Source of the DNA: VXYL01 sp964348085
GTDB lineage: Bacteria > Pseudomonadota > Gammaproteobacteria > Pseudomonadales > Azotimanducaceae
Reading direction: 5' to 3'
Length of the DNA: 64,000 nt
Assembly (NCBI GenBank): GCA_964348085.1
Contig: CAYGBI010000006.1
Location: forward strand, 1 to 64,000
Below the pieces are notes generated by a model. It was not told where the DNA came from, did not search any database, and saw only the letters and a program-made list of their open reading frames with translations. This document shows positions 1 to 8,582 of the stretch, one piece after another. The position numbers were made by a program, and so were the translations under genes. Every line of letters starts with the position of its first letter. Position 1 is the stretch's first letter.

Positions 1-345
1 GCGACCTTGGCTGGCTTCGATGCCAACCTAACCCGCGCCGCCGCCAGCTTAGGCGCGGGTCCGTGGCTGAGTTTCCGCCGCGTGCAGTTGCCGGTAATCG
101 CGCCCGGCGTGGTCTCCGGCGCCCTCTTCGCATTCGCCACTTCGTTCGACGAGGTGGTTACCGTGCTGTTCATGGGCGGCATCGAACAGCGCACCATTCC
201 GCGCGAGATGTGGGCCGGCATCCGCGAGCAAATCAGCCCCGCCATCCTCGCCGTGGCAACGCTGCTGATTGCCTTCGCCGTCGCCTTCATGCTAGTGGTC
301 GAGTGGCTCCGGCGACGCGGTGGCGAGAAGGTAGCGCCCGCATGA
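1..345 (+). CDS. ABC transporter permease, PotC/PotI-like, C-terminal part (5' end outside window)
   Basis: This is the C-terminal end of an inner-membrane permease of the spermidine/putrescine importer family; the gene begins before the window and frame 1 is open from base 1. The visible 114 residues carry the cytoplasmic EAA loop that docks on the ATPase (AAASLGAG followed by FRRVQLPVIAPG), then the membrane segments SGALFAFATSFDEVVTVLF and ILAVATLLIAFAVAFMLVV. The wording SFDEVVTVLF is typical of PotC-type permeases. Its stop overlaps the start of the ATPase gene by 4 bases (ATGA), so the two are translationally coupled. The substrate could be a polyamine, an opine or a similar small cation; the sequence does not decide. 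Confidence 0.85.
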   Translation, partial: ATLAGFDANLTRAAASLGAGPWLSFRRVQLPVIAPGVVSGALFAFATSFDEVVTVLFMGGIEQRTIPREMWAGIREQISPAILAVATLLIAFAVAFMLVVEWLRRRGGEKVAPA

Positions 346-1551
346 AGCCCCCGCCCGTCCCCTACGTTCAGTTTCAGCATGTCGACAAGAGCTACGACGG
401 CGCCACGATGGTGGTGCGCGACTTGGAGCTCGACGTATACGAGGGCGAGTTCCTCACCCTGTTGGGCCCCTCCGGCTCCGGCAAGACCACTTGCCTAATG
501 ATGCTCGCCGGCTTCGAGGCACCGACGGCCGGCACGATCCACATTGCCGGGCGGGCGGTGGCGGACCTGCCGCCACGCAAACGCGACATCGGCATGGTGT
601 TCCAGAATTACGCGCTGTTCCCGCACATGACCGTGGGCGGCAACTTGGCGTTTCCGCTGCAAGTACGCGGGCTCGCCAAAGCCACCACCGCACAGCGCGT
701 GCAAAGAGCACTCGAGCTGGTGCGCCTGGAAGGGTTCGAGGACCGGCGTCCTGGCCAGCTTTCGGGCGGCCAGCAACAACGTGTGGCGATCGCCCGCGCG
801 TTGGTTTTCGAGCCGGAGCTCGTGCTCATGGACGAACCCTTGGGTGCCCTCGACCGCCGCCTGCGCGAAGAAATGCAGTTCGAGATCCGGCGCATCCAAC
901 GCTCGCTGGGGGTGACCGTGGTGTACGTCACCCACGATCAGCAAGAGGCCATGGCGATGTCCGACCGGGTAGCGGTCTTCAATCGCGGCCGCATCGAACA
1001 GGTGGCACCGCCGGAGGTGCTGTACGAGGAGCCGCAACGACCGTTCGTGGCCTCCTTCATCGGCGACAACAACCTGCTGCCGGGGCGTGTGGTGGGCGTA
1101 GACGGCGACATTTGCGTTGTGGACATCGACGGTGCGCGAGTACAGGCGTTCCGGGTTGCGCCGACCGGGGTCGGCGACCCCGTGGTGCTCGCCATCCGCC
1201 CGGAACGTGTCGCCCTTGCGCCCGAGGCGGGTCGCTACACCAACGAGACCACGATTCGCGTGCAGGACATCGCGTTTCTCGGCGACCACCTGCGGGTGCA
1301 GACCGAGATTTGCGGCAAGGACTTCGTCGTAAAGATCCCCAACATCGTCGGCCACGGCGCCGTGCTCCCCGGCGACGATGTGCGAATCGGCTGGACGCCG
1401 ACCGATTGTCGAGCGCTGGCGCCACGAAAGCCGTCGCCTCCGGCGCCGCCTCTCGCCCCAGCCCAAGCCGCCCTATCACTTCGTCGGGCGTTGGGGGGGG
1501 CACCCCCCCCCAACCCCCCACACAGGACCCCCCCACCCCCACAAGGAAAAA
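342..1551 (+). CDS. ABC transporter ATP-binding protein, PotA-like; 3' end obscured by repeat and gap
   Basis: ATPase of the polyamine-type importer. Walker A GPSGSGKT is at residues 42-49, followed by the signature LSGGQQQR, Walker B with LVLMDEPLGALD, and the switch histidine in VVYVTHD. A C-terminal TOBE domain ends near WTPTDCRAL at about base 1418, where PotA proteins normally stop. No stop codon is there. The frame instead runs into the dispersed repeat (APRKPSPPAPP...) and then into G/C homopolymers and the N gap. The repeat therefore appears to have removed or shifted the native stop. The true end cannot be read here, and the gap size is arbitrary, so reading on to 1667 means nothing. 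Start ATG overlaps the permease stop. Confidence 0.85.
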
Positions 1552-1645
1552 NNNNNNNNNNCCCCCCCCCCCCCCCCCCCCCCCCCCCCCTATCCGCGCG
1601 GCCCTCGCGCCCCCCCCCCCCCCACCCCCCCGACGAACTGCTAGC
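1416..1645 (+). repeat. Dispersed structured repeat, copy 1, split by the assembly gap
   Basis: The left half, starting TGGCGCCACGAAAGCC at 1417, matches the other copies through the block ending CAGCCCAAGCCGCCCTATCA. The right end, GACGAACTGCTAG at about 1632-1644, matches the closing arm. Sequence between the halves is lost in homopolymers and 10 N. Finding both ends of one element in the right order on either side of the gap supports the scaffold join. Confidence 0.65.
1552..1561. other. Assembly gap (10 N) flanked by poly-G/poly-C runs
   Basis: Ten N lie at 1552-1561. They are followed by 29 consecutive C, then a short stretch and another C run up to about 1627. Before the gap are a 9-G run and several C runs from 1492 onward. 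The poly-C is probably reverse-complemented poly-G no-signal sequence from two-colour Illumina chemistry, triggered at a strong hairpin, not genomic sequence. No open reading frame crossing it should be trusted. Confidence 0.9.
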
Positions 1646-1671
1646 CCCGGAAGACCAAGAAGGATAAGTAC

Positions 1672-2739
1672 ATGAAATATCTAACCGCCATCGTTTTCGC
1701 AGCCGCCGCCGCGAGCCACGCCGCGGAGTCCCTTACGGTGGTTTCCTGGGGCGGCGCCTACGGTCGCGCCAGCAAACTCGCCGTGCTGGACCCGTTCTCG
1801 GCGGAAACCGGCATAACCATCAACATCGAGGACTACAACGGCGGCCTCGCCCAAGTCCGCGCTCAAGTGGAAACCGGCAACGTGCATTGGGACGTGGTGG
1901 ATTTCGAGGTCCACGACCTCGTGCGCGGATGCGACGAGGGGTTGTTGGAACTGGTGGATACCGAGCTGCTTGCGCCGGCGCCGGAAGGCACGGCACTCGA
2001 AGACGACTATTTCCCGGACACCATCAGCGACTGCGGCGCGAGCCAGTTGTACTACGCCACCATCTACGCCTACAACCAAGAGCTGTTCCCGAACGCAAAG
2101 CCCACCACCCTCGGCGACTTTTTCGACCTCGCCAAGTTTCCGGGCCGGCGCGGAATGCGCCGCACGCCGCTCGTCAACTTGGAGTTCGCGTTACTGGCCG
2201 ACGGCGTGCCGCGCGAGCAAGTGTACGCCGTACTCGACACGCCGGAAGGCAAGAGCCGAGCGTTCGCGAAACTCGACACGATCAAGGACGCCATCATCTG
2301 GTGGGAGGCCGGCGCACAACCGCCGCAGCTCCTCGCCGACAAGGAAGTGACCATGACCACGGCCTACAACGGCCGAATATTCAACGCCCAAGTGCTGGAG
2401 AAGCAACCCTTCACCGTCGTCTGGCACGGCCAAAGCCTAGACCACGGCGGCTTCGGCATCGTCGCCGGCACCCCTAAGCTGGCGGCCGCCAGCAAGCTCC
2501 TGGCATTCGCATCACGACCGGAAACCATGGCGCGCATCAGCCAGTACATCTCCTACAGTCCCGCTCGCCGCTCCGGCACGTCGTTGGTGTCCACGCACTT
2601 GGAAACCGGCGTGGAGATGGCGCCGCACATGCCGACGTCGCCGGACAACTTGGCGCTTGCCCTACCCAACAACTGGGAATGGTGGAGCGACCACGCCGAC
2701 GAAATGAACGAGCGCTTCGCGTCATGGCTGGCCCGCTGA
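1672..2739 (+). CDS. ABC transporter periplasmic substrate-binding protein, PotD-like
   Basis: A 355-residue extracytoplasmic solute-binding protein of the importer. An N-terminal signal peptide (about residues 1-18, cleavage after ASHAA) is followed by the classic family opening LTVVSWGGAYGRA and ITINIEDYNGG. Later segments AYNQELFPNAKPTTLGDFFD and WEWWSDHADEMNERF are typical of spermidine/putrescine-type binding proteins. The start ATG has a good ribosome-binding site, AAGAAGGA, 8 bases upstream. It lies between the ATPase and a second permease, so all four components of one importer are present, in the order permease, ATPase, binding protein, permease. Confidence 0.88.
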   Translation: MKYLTAIVFAAAAASHAAESLTVVSWGGAYGRASKLAVLDPFSAETGITINIEDYNGGLAQVRAQVETGNVHWDVVDFEVHDLVRGCDEGLLELVDTELLAPAPEGTALEDDYFPDTISDCGASQLYYATIYAYNQELFPNAKPTTLGDFFDLAKFPGRRGMRRTPLVNLEFALLADGVPREQVYAVLDTPEGKSRAFAKLDTIKDAIIWWEAGAQPPQLLADKEVTMTTAYNGRIFNAQVLEKQPFTVVWHGQSLDHGGFGIVAGTPKLAAASKLLAFASRPETMARISQYISYSPARRSGTSLVSTHLETGVEMAPHMPTSPDNLALALPNNWEWWSDHADEMNERFASWLAR

Positions 2740-2752
2740 CCAGACCCAAAAC

Positions 2753-3946
2753 GTGACCGGCGGCAGTTCCATACGCCTGCGAGCGACCGCGCTGACGCTG
2801 CCGCTGGTCGCCTTCATCGGCATAACCTTCGTCGCTCCGCTCGCGACCATGCTCGCCCGCAGCGTCCACGACCCGGTGGTGGCCGACGCGCTGCCACGGA
2901 CCGTCGCCTTACTGCAGGATTGGGACGGACACAGCGTGCCGTCCGAGGCGGTATTCGCCACTGCGGCAGCCGAGTTCGCCGCAGCCCGGGAGGCGCGCAC
3001 GCTGGGACGGCTCGCTACCCGCATCAACCGCATCGAAAGCGGTCTGCGCAGCATCATCACCCGCACCGACCGCCGACTGCGAAACGCCGAGCCCACCTCT
3101 TGGCGCGACGCCATGATCGAAGCGGCGGACGCTTGGCGCGAGCCGTCGACTTGGCGGGCGATCCGTCGCGCCGGCGATCGGTTCACTTCCCGTCACTATC
3201 TGCACGCCTTGGATTTGCAGCGGGACGACAACGACGACGTCGCCCTGCAACCCCCGGAGCGTCGCATCTACATGGCTTTGCTCGGCCGCACTCTGGCGGT
3301 TAGCGTCGGCGTCACCGTGCTCTGTCTGGTGCTCGGCTACCCGGTCGCCTATCTGATCGCCCACGCCCCGGAGGGCCGAGCCAACCTGCTTTTGCTGTTG
3401 GTGCTGGTGCCGTTCTGGACATCGCTCCTAGTGCGCACCACGTCGTGGATCGTGCTGCTGCAATCCCAAGGCGTCATCAACGACCTGCTTGTAACCCTAG
3501 GGCTGATCGGCGACGACGAGCGACTCGCCATGATCTACAACATGACCGGCACCGTAGTGGCAATGACCCACGTACTGCTGCCGTTCATGGTGCTGCCGCT
3601 GTATTCGGTGATGCGCACCATTCCGGCCACGCACATGAGCGCCGCGGAATCCTTGGGCGCGAGCTTTCCAACGGCGTTCCGGCGCGTGTATTGGCCGCAG
3701 ACCCTGCCCGGCGTCGGCGCCGGCTCGCTGTTGGTGTTCATCTTGGCGATCGGCTACTACATCACCCCGGCGCTGGTGGGCGGACGCACGGGCCAACTCA
3801 TCTCCAACATGATCGCCTACCACATGCAGCAGTCGCTCAATTGGGGGCTGGCCGCCGCGTTGGGTGGTATTCTGCTTGTCTGCGTGATCGGGCTTTACGT
3901 GCTCTACGACCGACTGGTTGGGGTGGAGCGGATGAAGTTGGGGTGA
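2753..3946 (+). CDS. ABC transporter permease, PotB-like, with a long periplasmic insertion
   Basis: Second inner-membrane permease of the importer, 397 residues, GTG start 13 bases after the binding-protein stop. Membrane segment 1 is at about residues 14-33. The remaining segments begin near residue 180 (TLAVSVGVTVLCLVLGYPVAYLIA) and run to the C-terminus. The EAA docking loop is AAESLGASFPTAFRRVYWP, about residues 296-314. Between segments 1 and 2 lie about 145 hydrophilic, arginine-rich residues predicted to be periplasmic, longer than in E. coli PotB (about 285 residues total). The insertion may contact the binding protein. Confidence 0.85.
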   Translation: MTGGSSIRLRATALTLPLVAFIGITFVAPLATMLARSVHDPVVADALPRTVALLQDWDGHSVPSEAVFATAAAEFAAAREARTLGRLATRINRIESGLRSIITRTDRRLRNAEPTSWRDAMIEAADAWREPSTWRAIRRAGDRFTSRHYLHALDLQRDDNDDVALQPPERRIYMALLGRTLAVSVGVTVLCLVLGYPVAYLIAHAPEGRANLLLLLVLVPFWTSLLVRTTSWIVLLQSQGVINDLLVTLGLIGDDERLAMIYNMTGTVVAMTHVLLPFMVLPLYSVMRTIPATHMSAAESLGASFPTAFRRVYWPQTLPGVGAGSLLVFILAIGYYITPALVGGRTGQLISNMIAYHMQQSLNWGLAAALGGILLVCVIGLYVLYDRLVGVERMKLG

Positions 3947-3966
3947 GCGGGGCACACTGACCGTGT

Positions 3967-4076
3967 TGGCGCTACGAAAGGCGTTGCCTATCGGCACCGC
4001 CTTTCGCCCAGCCCAAGCCGCCCTAGTACCCGTCGGACTTCGCGGCCGAACGCCGCCAAGTCCGATAGACTGCCAG
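3967..4076 (+). repeat. Dispersed structured repeat, copy 2
   Basis: Begins TGGCGCTACGAAAGGCG 21 bases after the permease stop. It contains the shared block GCCCAGCCCAAGCCGCCCTA and ends in an imperfect inverted repeat (CCCGTCGGACTT / AAGTCCGATAGAC). It could end transcription of the importer operon, but there is no T-run, so this is inference. Confidence 0.75.
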
Positions 4077-4129
4077 CGTGGCCGAAGAGCATTGGTCGCG
4101 TCGTGAAGCGCTCATGAGCGAGGTTGTAC

Positions 4130-4903
4130 ATGGCGTCCTGTCGAAGCGTAGTGTCCGAAGACCCCATCGTGTCGATCGGGATATCCGTATACCCCTGCGA
4201 AGATGCGGCAGTCATCGGCTTCGACGAGCGACAGTTCAACCGAATCGTCATCCGCATCGCACAGTATTTTCTTTACAAAGACATGCGCGTGATCTTCGGT
4301 TGCGACTGGCGCGAAAACGGCGTCATGCACGCGATCCTGAACTGTGCGGAAATCGCCGCCGGCGCGTCAGCGCGACCGCCCAACCTTACGCGGATGATTA
4401 ACTTGGCGCCCACCGGCGATGCCCCGGTAAGTCGAGCCGCCTCCGCTGCTCAACACGAGACGCGGGGCACCCTTCAAGTGTGGTCAGTGCGCGACTACGC
4501 ACGAAAGCTCGGTCGGGATGTACCTCGGCAACGGCCCGACGAACTTCGCATGCTCCGCCGCTGCGTGAACGAGTTGCTCAACCCGGGTGTTCGGATTTGC
4601 CTCGGGGGCGAGGACTGGTGCCCGACGATCACCGAAGAAGCCTACTTCGCACTCAAGATGCGCAAGCCCCTCTATCTCATCGGGGGGTTCGGAGGCGCCA
4701 CCGCCGCCGTGTACGACGCGCTAGATGGCAAGACGTCGAGAGTCCTAGGTGACTTGCGTGAACCCCTGAGCAGGTTCGGGCTCGAAGACCTATCAAACGG
4801 CCTTGACGCCACGGACAACGAGAGGCTGGCCGCCGCCACGGATCTCGAAATGGCGCTTGGCCTCACCTGGAAGGGGGTGAAGAAACTCGGCTTGGTTCAG
4901 TAG
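4130..4903 (+). CDS. SLOG-domain-like protein (predicted nucleotide or NAD-derivative sensor)
   Basis: About 257 residues, soluble, no signal peptide. The fold signature resembles the SLOG (SMF/DprA-LOG) Rossmannoid family. It has a first strand ending in a short loop (VSIGISVYPCED), then DMRVIFGCDWRENG, then RICLGGEDWCP with TEEAYFALKMRKPLYLIGGFGGATAAVYDAL. The pattern GG...P.ItEEa..Al...kPlYLiGGFGGA is what I associate with SLOG clusters proposed to sense nucleotide-derived ligands in bacterial conflict systems. No partner effector (TIR, nuclease, pore) is adjacent, so a defence role is only a guess. Start ATG 4130 was chosen; TTG 4124 and GTG 4151 are also possible. Confidence 0.6.
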   Translation: MASCRSVVSEDPIVSIGISVYPCEDAAVIGFDERQFNRIVIRIAQYFLYKDMRVIFGCDWRENGVMHAILNCAEIAAGASARPPNLTRMINLAPTGDAPVSRAASAAQHETRGTLQVWSVRDYARKLGRDVPRQRPDELRMLRRCVNELLNPGVRICLGGEDWCPTITEEAYFALKMRKPLYLIGGFGGATAAVYDALDGKTSRVLGDLREPLSRFGLEDLSNGLDATDNERLAAATDLEMALGLTWKGVKKLGLVQ

Positions 4904-5047
4904 GCAACGGAGGCGCCGCTCGCGGCCAATGACGAGCCCGCCGGCCGCGCCTTGCCGCTGGCCCCGTGCGACACGCCGACATACAAGAAGTCAGCGGGAA
5001 GCGCTAGCGGGTATAGTCGAAGCGTTAGCAGAGTCGCGAGCCAGCGA

Positions 5048-6220
5048 ATGAAACCAGCCAGCACGATCGCCGAGGACAAGAGTTCCTCCAGTTCCGGTCG
5101 CCTACCCATCCCGGCTGAGCAGGAAGCAACCATCGAGCGTCTGCGAGAAGAAAACGCGAGGCTACGGTCTGAGCTTTCGGCGCTTCGGGGAAGCAATCAA
5201 GCATCCCCCGTCGAAGCGAACTGGGAGGCCGAGATGCGCCGTGGCATCGTCTACGCCGACGGCCGCTCGTCTACCAGCGCCATGGCGGCTGGACGATTGC
5301 TTACGCAGCTTTCCGGGTTGGCCAAGGAACGCATGAAGGCGGGCGCGATCCCGGACAGCGACGAGTTCGACTACCTGCCGAAACCCAGTAGCGACGAAGC
5401 GCGGCTCGAGGCGGATTTCGTGCGCTGGGGGTATTGCCTCGTCGCCGACGCCATGTCGCCGGAACAGGTGCAGGCGCAGTTGGCTCGGCTCAAGAGTCAG
5501 GCGGCCGCCGAGCGGCGCTTGGACGCCGCGATCATGACCAGCCGCAACAAGCGAGCACAGCTCGTCGCCAATCTCGTGCTCAAGGGAGCGGTGTTCCGGG
5601 ACGCGGTGGAGTTCAAGGAATCCGCCGCACAGCGCGGCCCGTTGGTGGATCGCCTGCTGACCAAGGTAATGGGCGAAGGCTTTGGTCTCGGTTGCGCTCA
5701 CGGGTCGATTGTCCACTCGGGCGGCGGCTTGCAGGAATTGCATGTCGATCAAGGCGGCATACCGATGCCGTATCCACCCTTTCCGTTCGGCTCGCTGATC
5801 ATCTGGTGCTATACGACGTTCAACTTCGCCAACGGCGGCACCTACATCGTGCCGGGCTCGCACCGCGCCGCAAGCGGCCGCACCAGTTTCCAAGAAGGCG
5901 CGGACTTGCGTCGGTTGGTGGACGGCGAACCGGGGCTGGTGGCGATTTGCGCACCGCCAGGCACCTGCGTGCTCACGGATACGCGTGTGCTGCATGGCGG
6001 CGGGCGGCGTCTAGCGGCCGGCACTCGCTATGCCATGCGTTGCCACTACAACCGGCACTTCATTCGCGCGCTACATGAGCAGTCCACGGCCAATCTTCAC
6101 GTGCCGGACGAGGTCTACGAACTGCTTTCGCCACGGCTGAAGCAGATGATGGGAATTACCGTCTACGACCGGGAGCCGACGGGCGAGCTCGCCACCAACG
6201 GTTCAAGCGGGTCGGCCTGA
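5048..6220 (+). CDS. Phytanoyl-CoA dioxygenase (PhyH) family protein
   Basis: A 390-residue predicted Fe(II)/2-oxoglutarate-dependent oxygenase. The N-terminus is low-complexity and then a short coiled coil (AEQEATIERLREENARLRSE). The catalytic double-stranded beta-helix shows the iron-binding HxD in QELHVDQGG, the family segment YIVPGSHR, and the distal histidine in TRVLHGGG followed by an arginine-rich strand (RYAMRCHYNRHF) that would bind 2-oxoglutarate. The substrate is unknown; the family acts on lipids, amino acids and natural products. ATG 5048 is preferred over the upstream TTG 4952, whose extra 32 residues are low-complexity. Confidence 0.8.
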   Translation: MKPASTIAEDKSSSSSGRLPIPAEQEATIERLREENARLRSELSALRGSNQASPVEANWEAEMRRGIVYADGRSSTSAMAAGRLLTQLSGLAKERMKAGAIPDSDEFDYLPKPSSDEARLEADFVRWGYCLVADAMSPEQVQAQLARLKSQAAAERRLDAAIMTSRNKRAQLVANLVLKGAVFRDAVEFKESAAQRGPLVDRLLTKVMGEGFGLGCAHGSIVHSGGGLQELHVDQGGIPMPYPPFPFGSLIIWCYTTFNFANGGTYIVPGSHRAASGRTSFQEGADLRRLVDGEPGLVAICAPPGTCVLTDTRVLHGGGRRLAAGTRYAMRCHYNRHFIRALHEQSTANLHVPDEVYELLSPRLKQMMGITVYDREPTGELATNGSSGSA

Positions 6221-6306
6221 GGCCCTCGCCTGCAGTCCCCGTTTCCGGCCGGTTGCGAGCGCTTCCTCGACTCGGCCAAACGGATGTTCGACTCGCCTTA
6301 TTCGCT

Positions 6307-7227
6307 TTACCAAGGCACATGAAAGAACGCGAGTTCCTCCACTTCCGTCTGACTGCGCGTGGTCAGTTTGACCGGCGTGGATGCCTTCTCGATCACGCCG
6401 AGGTCGGAGAGCCATTCGCAGGCGATGATGACATCGTGCATGTCGTAGTTGCGGCGAAAGTGGTGGCTTAAGTCCGTTGCCGAGCGCGGCTCGCCGCCCG
6501 CTTCGTCCAAGTACTCGATCACTGGCGCGAACAGTTCCTCGGCGCGTGGCGCCAAGTACGCATCGATCGCCTCAAGCGCGGTGGCAACCGCCGGGCGCGT
6601 AACGTTGCCCTCCAAGAGATCGGCGTAGATGAGCTTGAACAAGGCGGGATTGAGCCGCAGCGCGGCGATCACCGCCTCGCGGTCGACAATCTCGCCCGCC
6701 AAGCCTACCTCCACTTCCGCCAAGGCTCGTGCGGTTATGAGAATCCACAGCGCCGTGTAGGTGTTGTCTTGTTTGATTTCGTACCACTTGCGTGCCTTGT
6801 ACAACGTCGCCAAAGCGTGTTGCGCGCTGCCCATCACCTGCACCTTCGTATCGCGAGCGCCGATCTCGTCGAGTCCCCGGAAGATGGCGTCGATGGACGG
6901 GTCGCGACTGAAGAGCAGGCGCCCCTTGGCGAACAGGGAGTGCTCGAAGGTGTTGCGCACCGAGGCCTCCAAGCGGCGACGAAACTCGCCGCGTGGCTGC
7001 ACGGTGGTGTGGATGTTGATGTCGTCCTCCACCAAGGCGACGCCGTGGGTCTTGGTTTTCTTGTCGTCGGTGCAGATCAACACCAAGTCGATATCCGACT
7101 TGTCCCACACTTCGTCGTGGGAAAGGCTGCCGCAAAGGACGGCGGCGAGGATGTGATCGTCCTCTTGGACATCTTCGATGAGGCGGTCGAGGGCCGCCTC
7201 GAAACGCGCTCGCGCTACCGATGGCAT
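6307..7227 (-). CDS. Nucleotidyltransferase-fold protein with C-terminal helical domain
   Basis: 306 residues from ATG 7227. The N-terminal minimal nucleotidyltransferase domain has the motif GSLSHDEVWDKSDIDLVLI, with the two metal-binding aspartates in SDIDL and a third acidic position in DINIHTTVQPRGEF. The rest is mostly helical (about residues 100-300), as in proteins with an NTase head and a substrate-recruiting tail. The glycine usually found after GS is replaced by SH, so activity is not guaranteed. It lies 73 bases after the methylthioinosine phosphorylase gene on the same strand and may be the last gene of that operon. Its substrate cannot be told. Confidence 0.65.
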   Translation of the reverse strand: MPSVARARFEAALDRLIEDVQEDDHILAAVLCGSLSHDEVWDKSDIDLVLICTDDKKTKTHGVALVEDDINIHTTVQPRGEFRRRLEASVRNTFEHSLFAKGRLLFSRDPSIDAIFRGLDEIGARDTKVQVMGSAQHALATLYKARKWYEIKQDNTYTALWILITARALAEVEVGLAGEIVDREAVIAALRLNPALFKLIYADLLEGNVTRPAVATALEAIDAYLAPRAEELFAPVIEYLDEAGGEPRSATDLSHHFRRNYDMHDVIIACEWLSDLGVIEKASTPVKLTTRSQTEVEELAFFHVPW

Positions 7228-7300
7228 CGCCGCTCTACTGCTTTTGCACGACTTGCCCGATGATGGTCTCGCGCCGACGCGCAATGCAACCGCCGACGCG

Positions 7301-8035
7301 CTAAAGGAACTCGCCAAGCATCCGCAGCAGATTCGGCGTCGCCCGCTCGACCACCGCCAGCATGTCGGTCACCTCGATCACCGCAGGCCCCCGCCCGGCG
7401 GCGGGGTTGACGACCATGCAGATGCCCGCGTACGGCAGCCGCAACTCCCGGGCGAGGGCCGCCTCCGGCATCGCCGTCATGCCCACCAGCGTGCAACCGT
7501 CTCGGGCCATGCGGTCGATCTCCGCCGCGGTTTCCAAGCGCGGGCCCTGGGTCACGCCGTACACTCCGCCGTTCCGCACTTCGACGCCGACCCGACCGGC
7601 GGCTTCTGCCAAGCTTTGCCGTAGCCCGGCATCGAACGGCACGCTGAAATCGGCGAACAGCGGATTGGCGCCGTCCGAAAACGTGTGCTCGCGCCCCCAC
7701 GTGTAATCGATGAGTTGATCGGGCAGCACCAACTCGCCGTCGGCGAGTTCGGGCGCGATCCCGCCCACAGCGAATGCCGCGACCACCGCCTCGACCCCGA
7801 GTTCGCGCAGCAGCCATAGGTTGGCGCGGTAGTTGATTTCGTGCGGCAAGAACTTGTGGGGCAAGCCTTGGCCGGGTGTGCCATGGCGATGCAAGAACAC
7901 GGCGTCGGGTAAATCAGGCGAGCGCGTCGGCAACGCCGACGCCGTGCCGTACGGCGTTTGCGTCGAGTCCGCAGCCGGGCGTGAATCACGCCCCCACGCG
8001 GCGAGCGCCGTGCCACCGATGATCCCAATCCGCAT
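7301..8035 (-). CDS. S-methyl-5'-thioinosine (or thioadenosine) phosphorylase
   Basis: 244 residues, the length of the Pseudomonas methylthioinosine phosphorylase. It is a PNP/MTAP-family enzyme that phosphorolyses the methylthio-nucleoside left after polyamine synthesis. Visible family motifs are MRIGIIGGTAL at the N-terminus (phosphate loop), FLHRHG, HEINYRAN, TQGPRLETAAEI, VGMTAMPEAALARELRLPYA and VVNPAAGRG. The start was set at MRIGIIGG. Ten bases separate it from a hypoxanthine phosphoribosyltransferase, which fits salvage of the hypoxanthine released from methylthioinosine; this favours inosine over adenosine specificity. Confidence 0.85.
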   Translation of the reverse strand: MRIGIIGGTALAAWGRDSRPAADSTQTPYGTASALPTRSPDLPDAVFLHRHGTPGQGLPHKFLPHEINYRANLWLLRELGVEAVVAAFAVGGIAPELADGELVLPDQLIDYTWGREHTFSDGANPLFADFSVPFDAGLRQSLAEAAGRVGVEVRNGGVYGVTQGPRLETAAEIDRMARDGCTLVGMTAMPEAALARELRLPYAGICMVVNPAAGRGPAVIEVTDMLAVVERATPNLLRMLGEFL

Positions 8036-8045
8036 CAAACCGACC

Positions 8046-8573
8046 TTAGGCGAACACCGGCAACGAATAGATGCCGGAGAGTTGCCGGAATGCGCCGTCG
8101 AAGTCCATGCCGCGGCCGACGAGGTACTCGTTCGGCGCTTCCAAGGCAACGTACTCGGCTTGGGCGACGGCGTTCGGCACCTGCTTGCGCACCAGCACGG
8201 CGCTCAGTAGCTGTTTGGGCCTGCCTTCCTTGAGCGCATCCTGAACCGCAGCCAAGGTGGCGCCTTCGTCCAGCACGTCGTCGACCACAAGCACCGTGCG
8301 CCCCGACACCGACCGGTCGAGGCCGCGCAGCACGCGCACGTCGCCGCCGGCAGCGCCGCGGTAGCGGGTCACGTGCATGTAGTCGAGTTCCAAGTCGAAA
8401 TGGAAACGGCGCAGGAGGTCGCCGGTGAACGGCAGGCCGCCGTTCATCAGGCACACCACGATGGGCCGCGCGTCCCACAACGGCACCGTCAACCGGGCGG
8501 CGAGGCGATCCACGGCGACGTCCACGACCGAGGCAGTGAACAAGCACCGAGCACCGTCGGGTAAGCCGGCCAT
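8046..8573 (-). CDS. hpt: Hypoxanthine-guanine phosphoribosyltransferase
   Basis: 175 residues, cytosolic purine salvage enzyme making IMP/GMP from hypoxanthine/guanine and PRPP. The PRPP-binding loop is VLVVDDVLDEGATL, the flexible PPi loop region is VCLMNGGLPFTGDLLRRF, and the purine-contact segment EYLVGRGMDFDG is present near the C-terminus. Immediately upstream (9 bases) is the MscS channel gene and 10 bases downstream the methylthioinosine phosphorylase, so the three are probably one transcript. Confidence 0.88.
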   Translation of the reverse strand: MAGLPDGARCLFTASVVDVAVDRLAARLTVPLWDARPIVVCLMNGGLPFTGDLLRRFHFDLELDYMHVTRYRGAAGGDVRVLRGLDRSVSGRTVLVVDDVLDEGATLAAVQDALKEGRPKQLLSAVLVRKQVPNAVAQAEYVALEAPNEYLVGRGMDFDGAFRQLSGIYSLPVFA

Positions 8574-8582
8574 GCTCGGGCG

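Noticed and set aside
1562..1627. Poly-C tracts as a biological G-quadruplex or phase-variation element
   Set aside because: They border 10 N and have the look of sequencing dark-cycle artefacts; biological meaning cannot be claimed.
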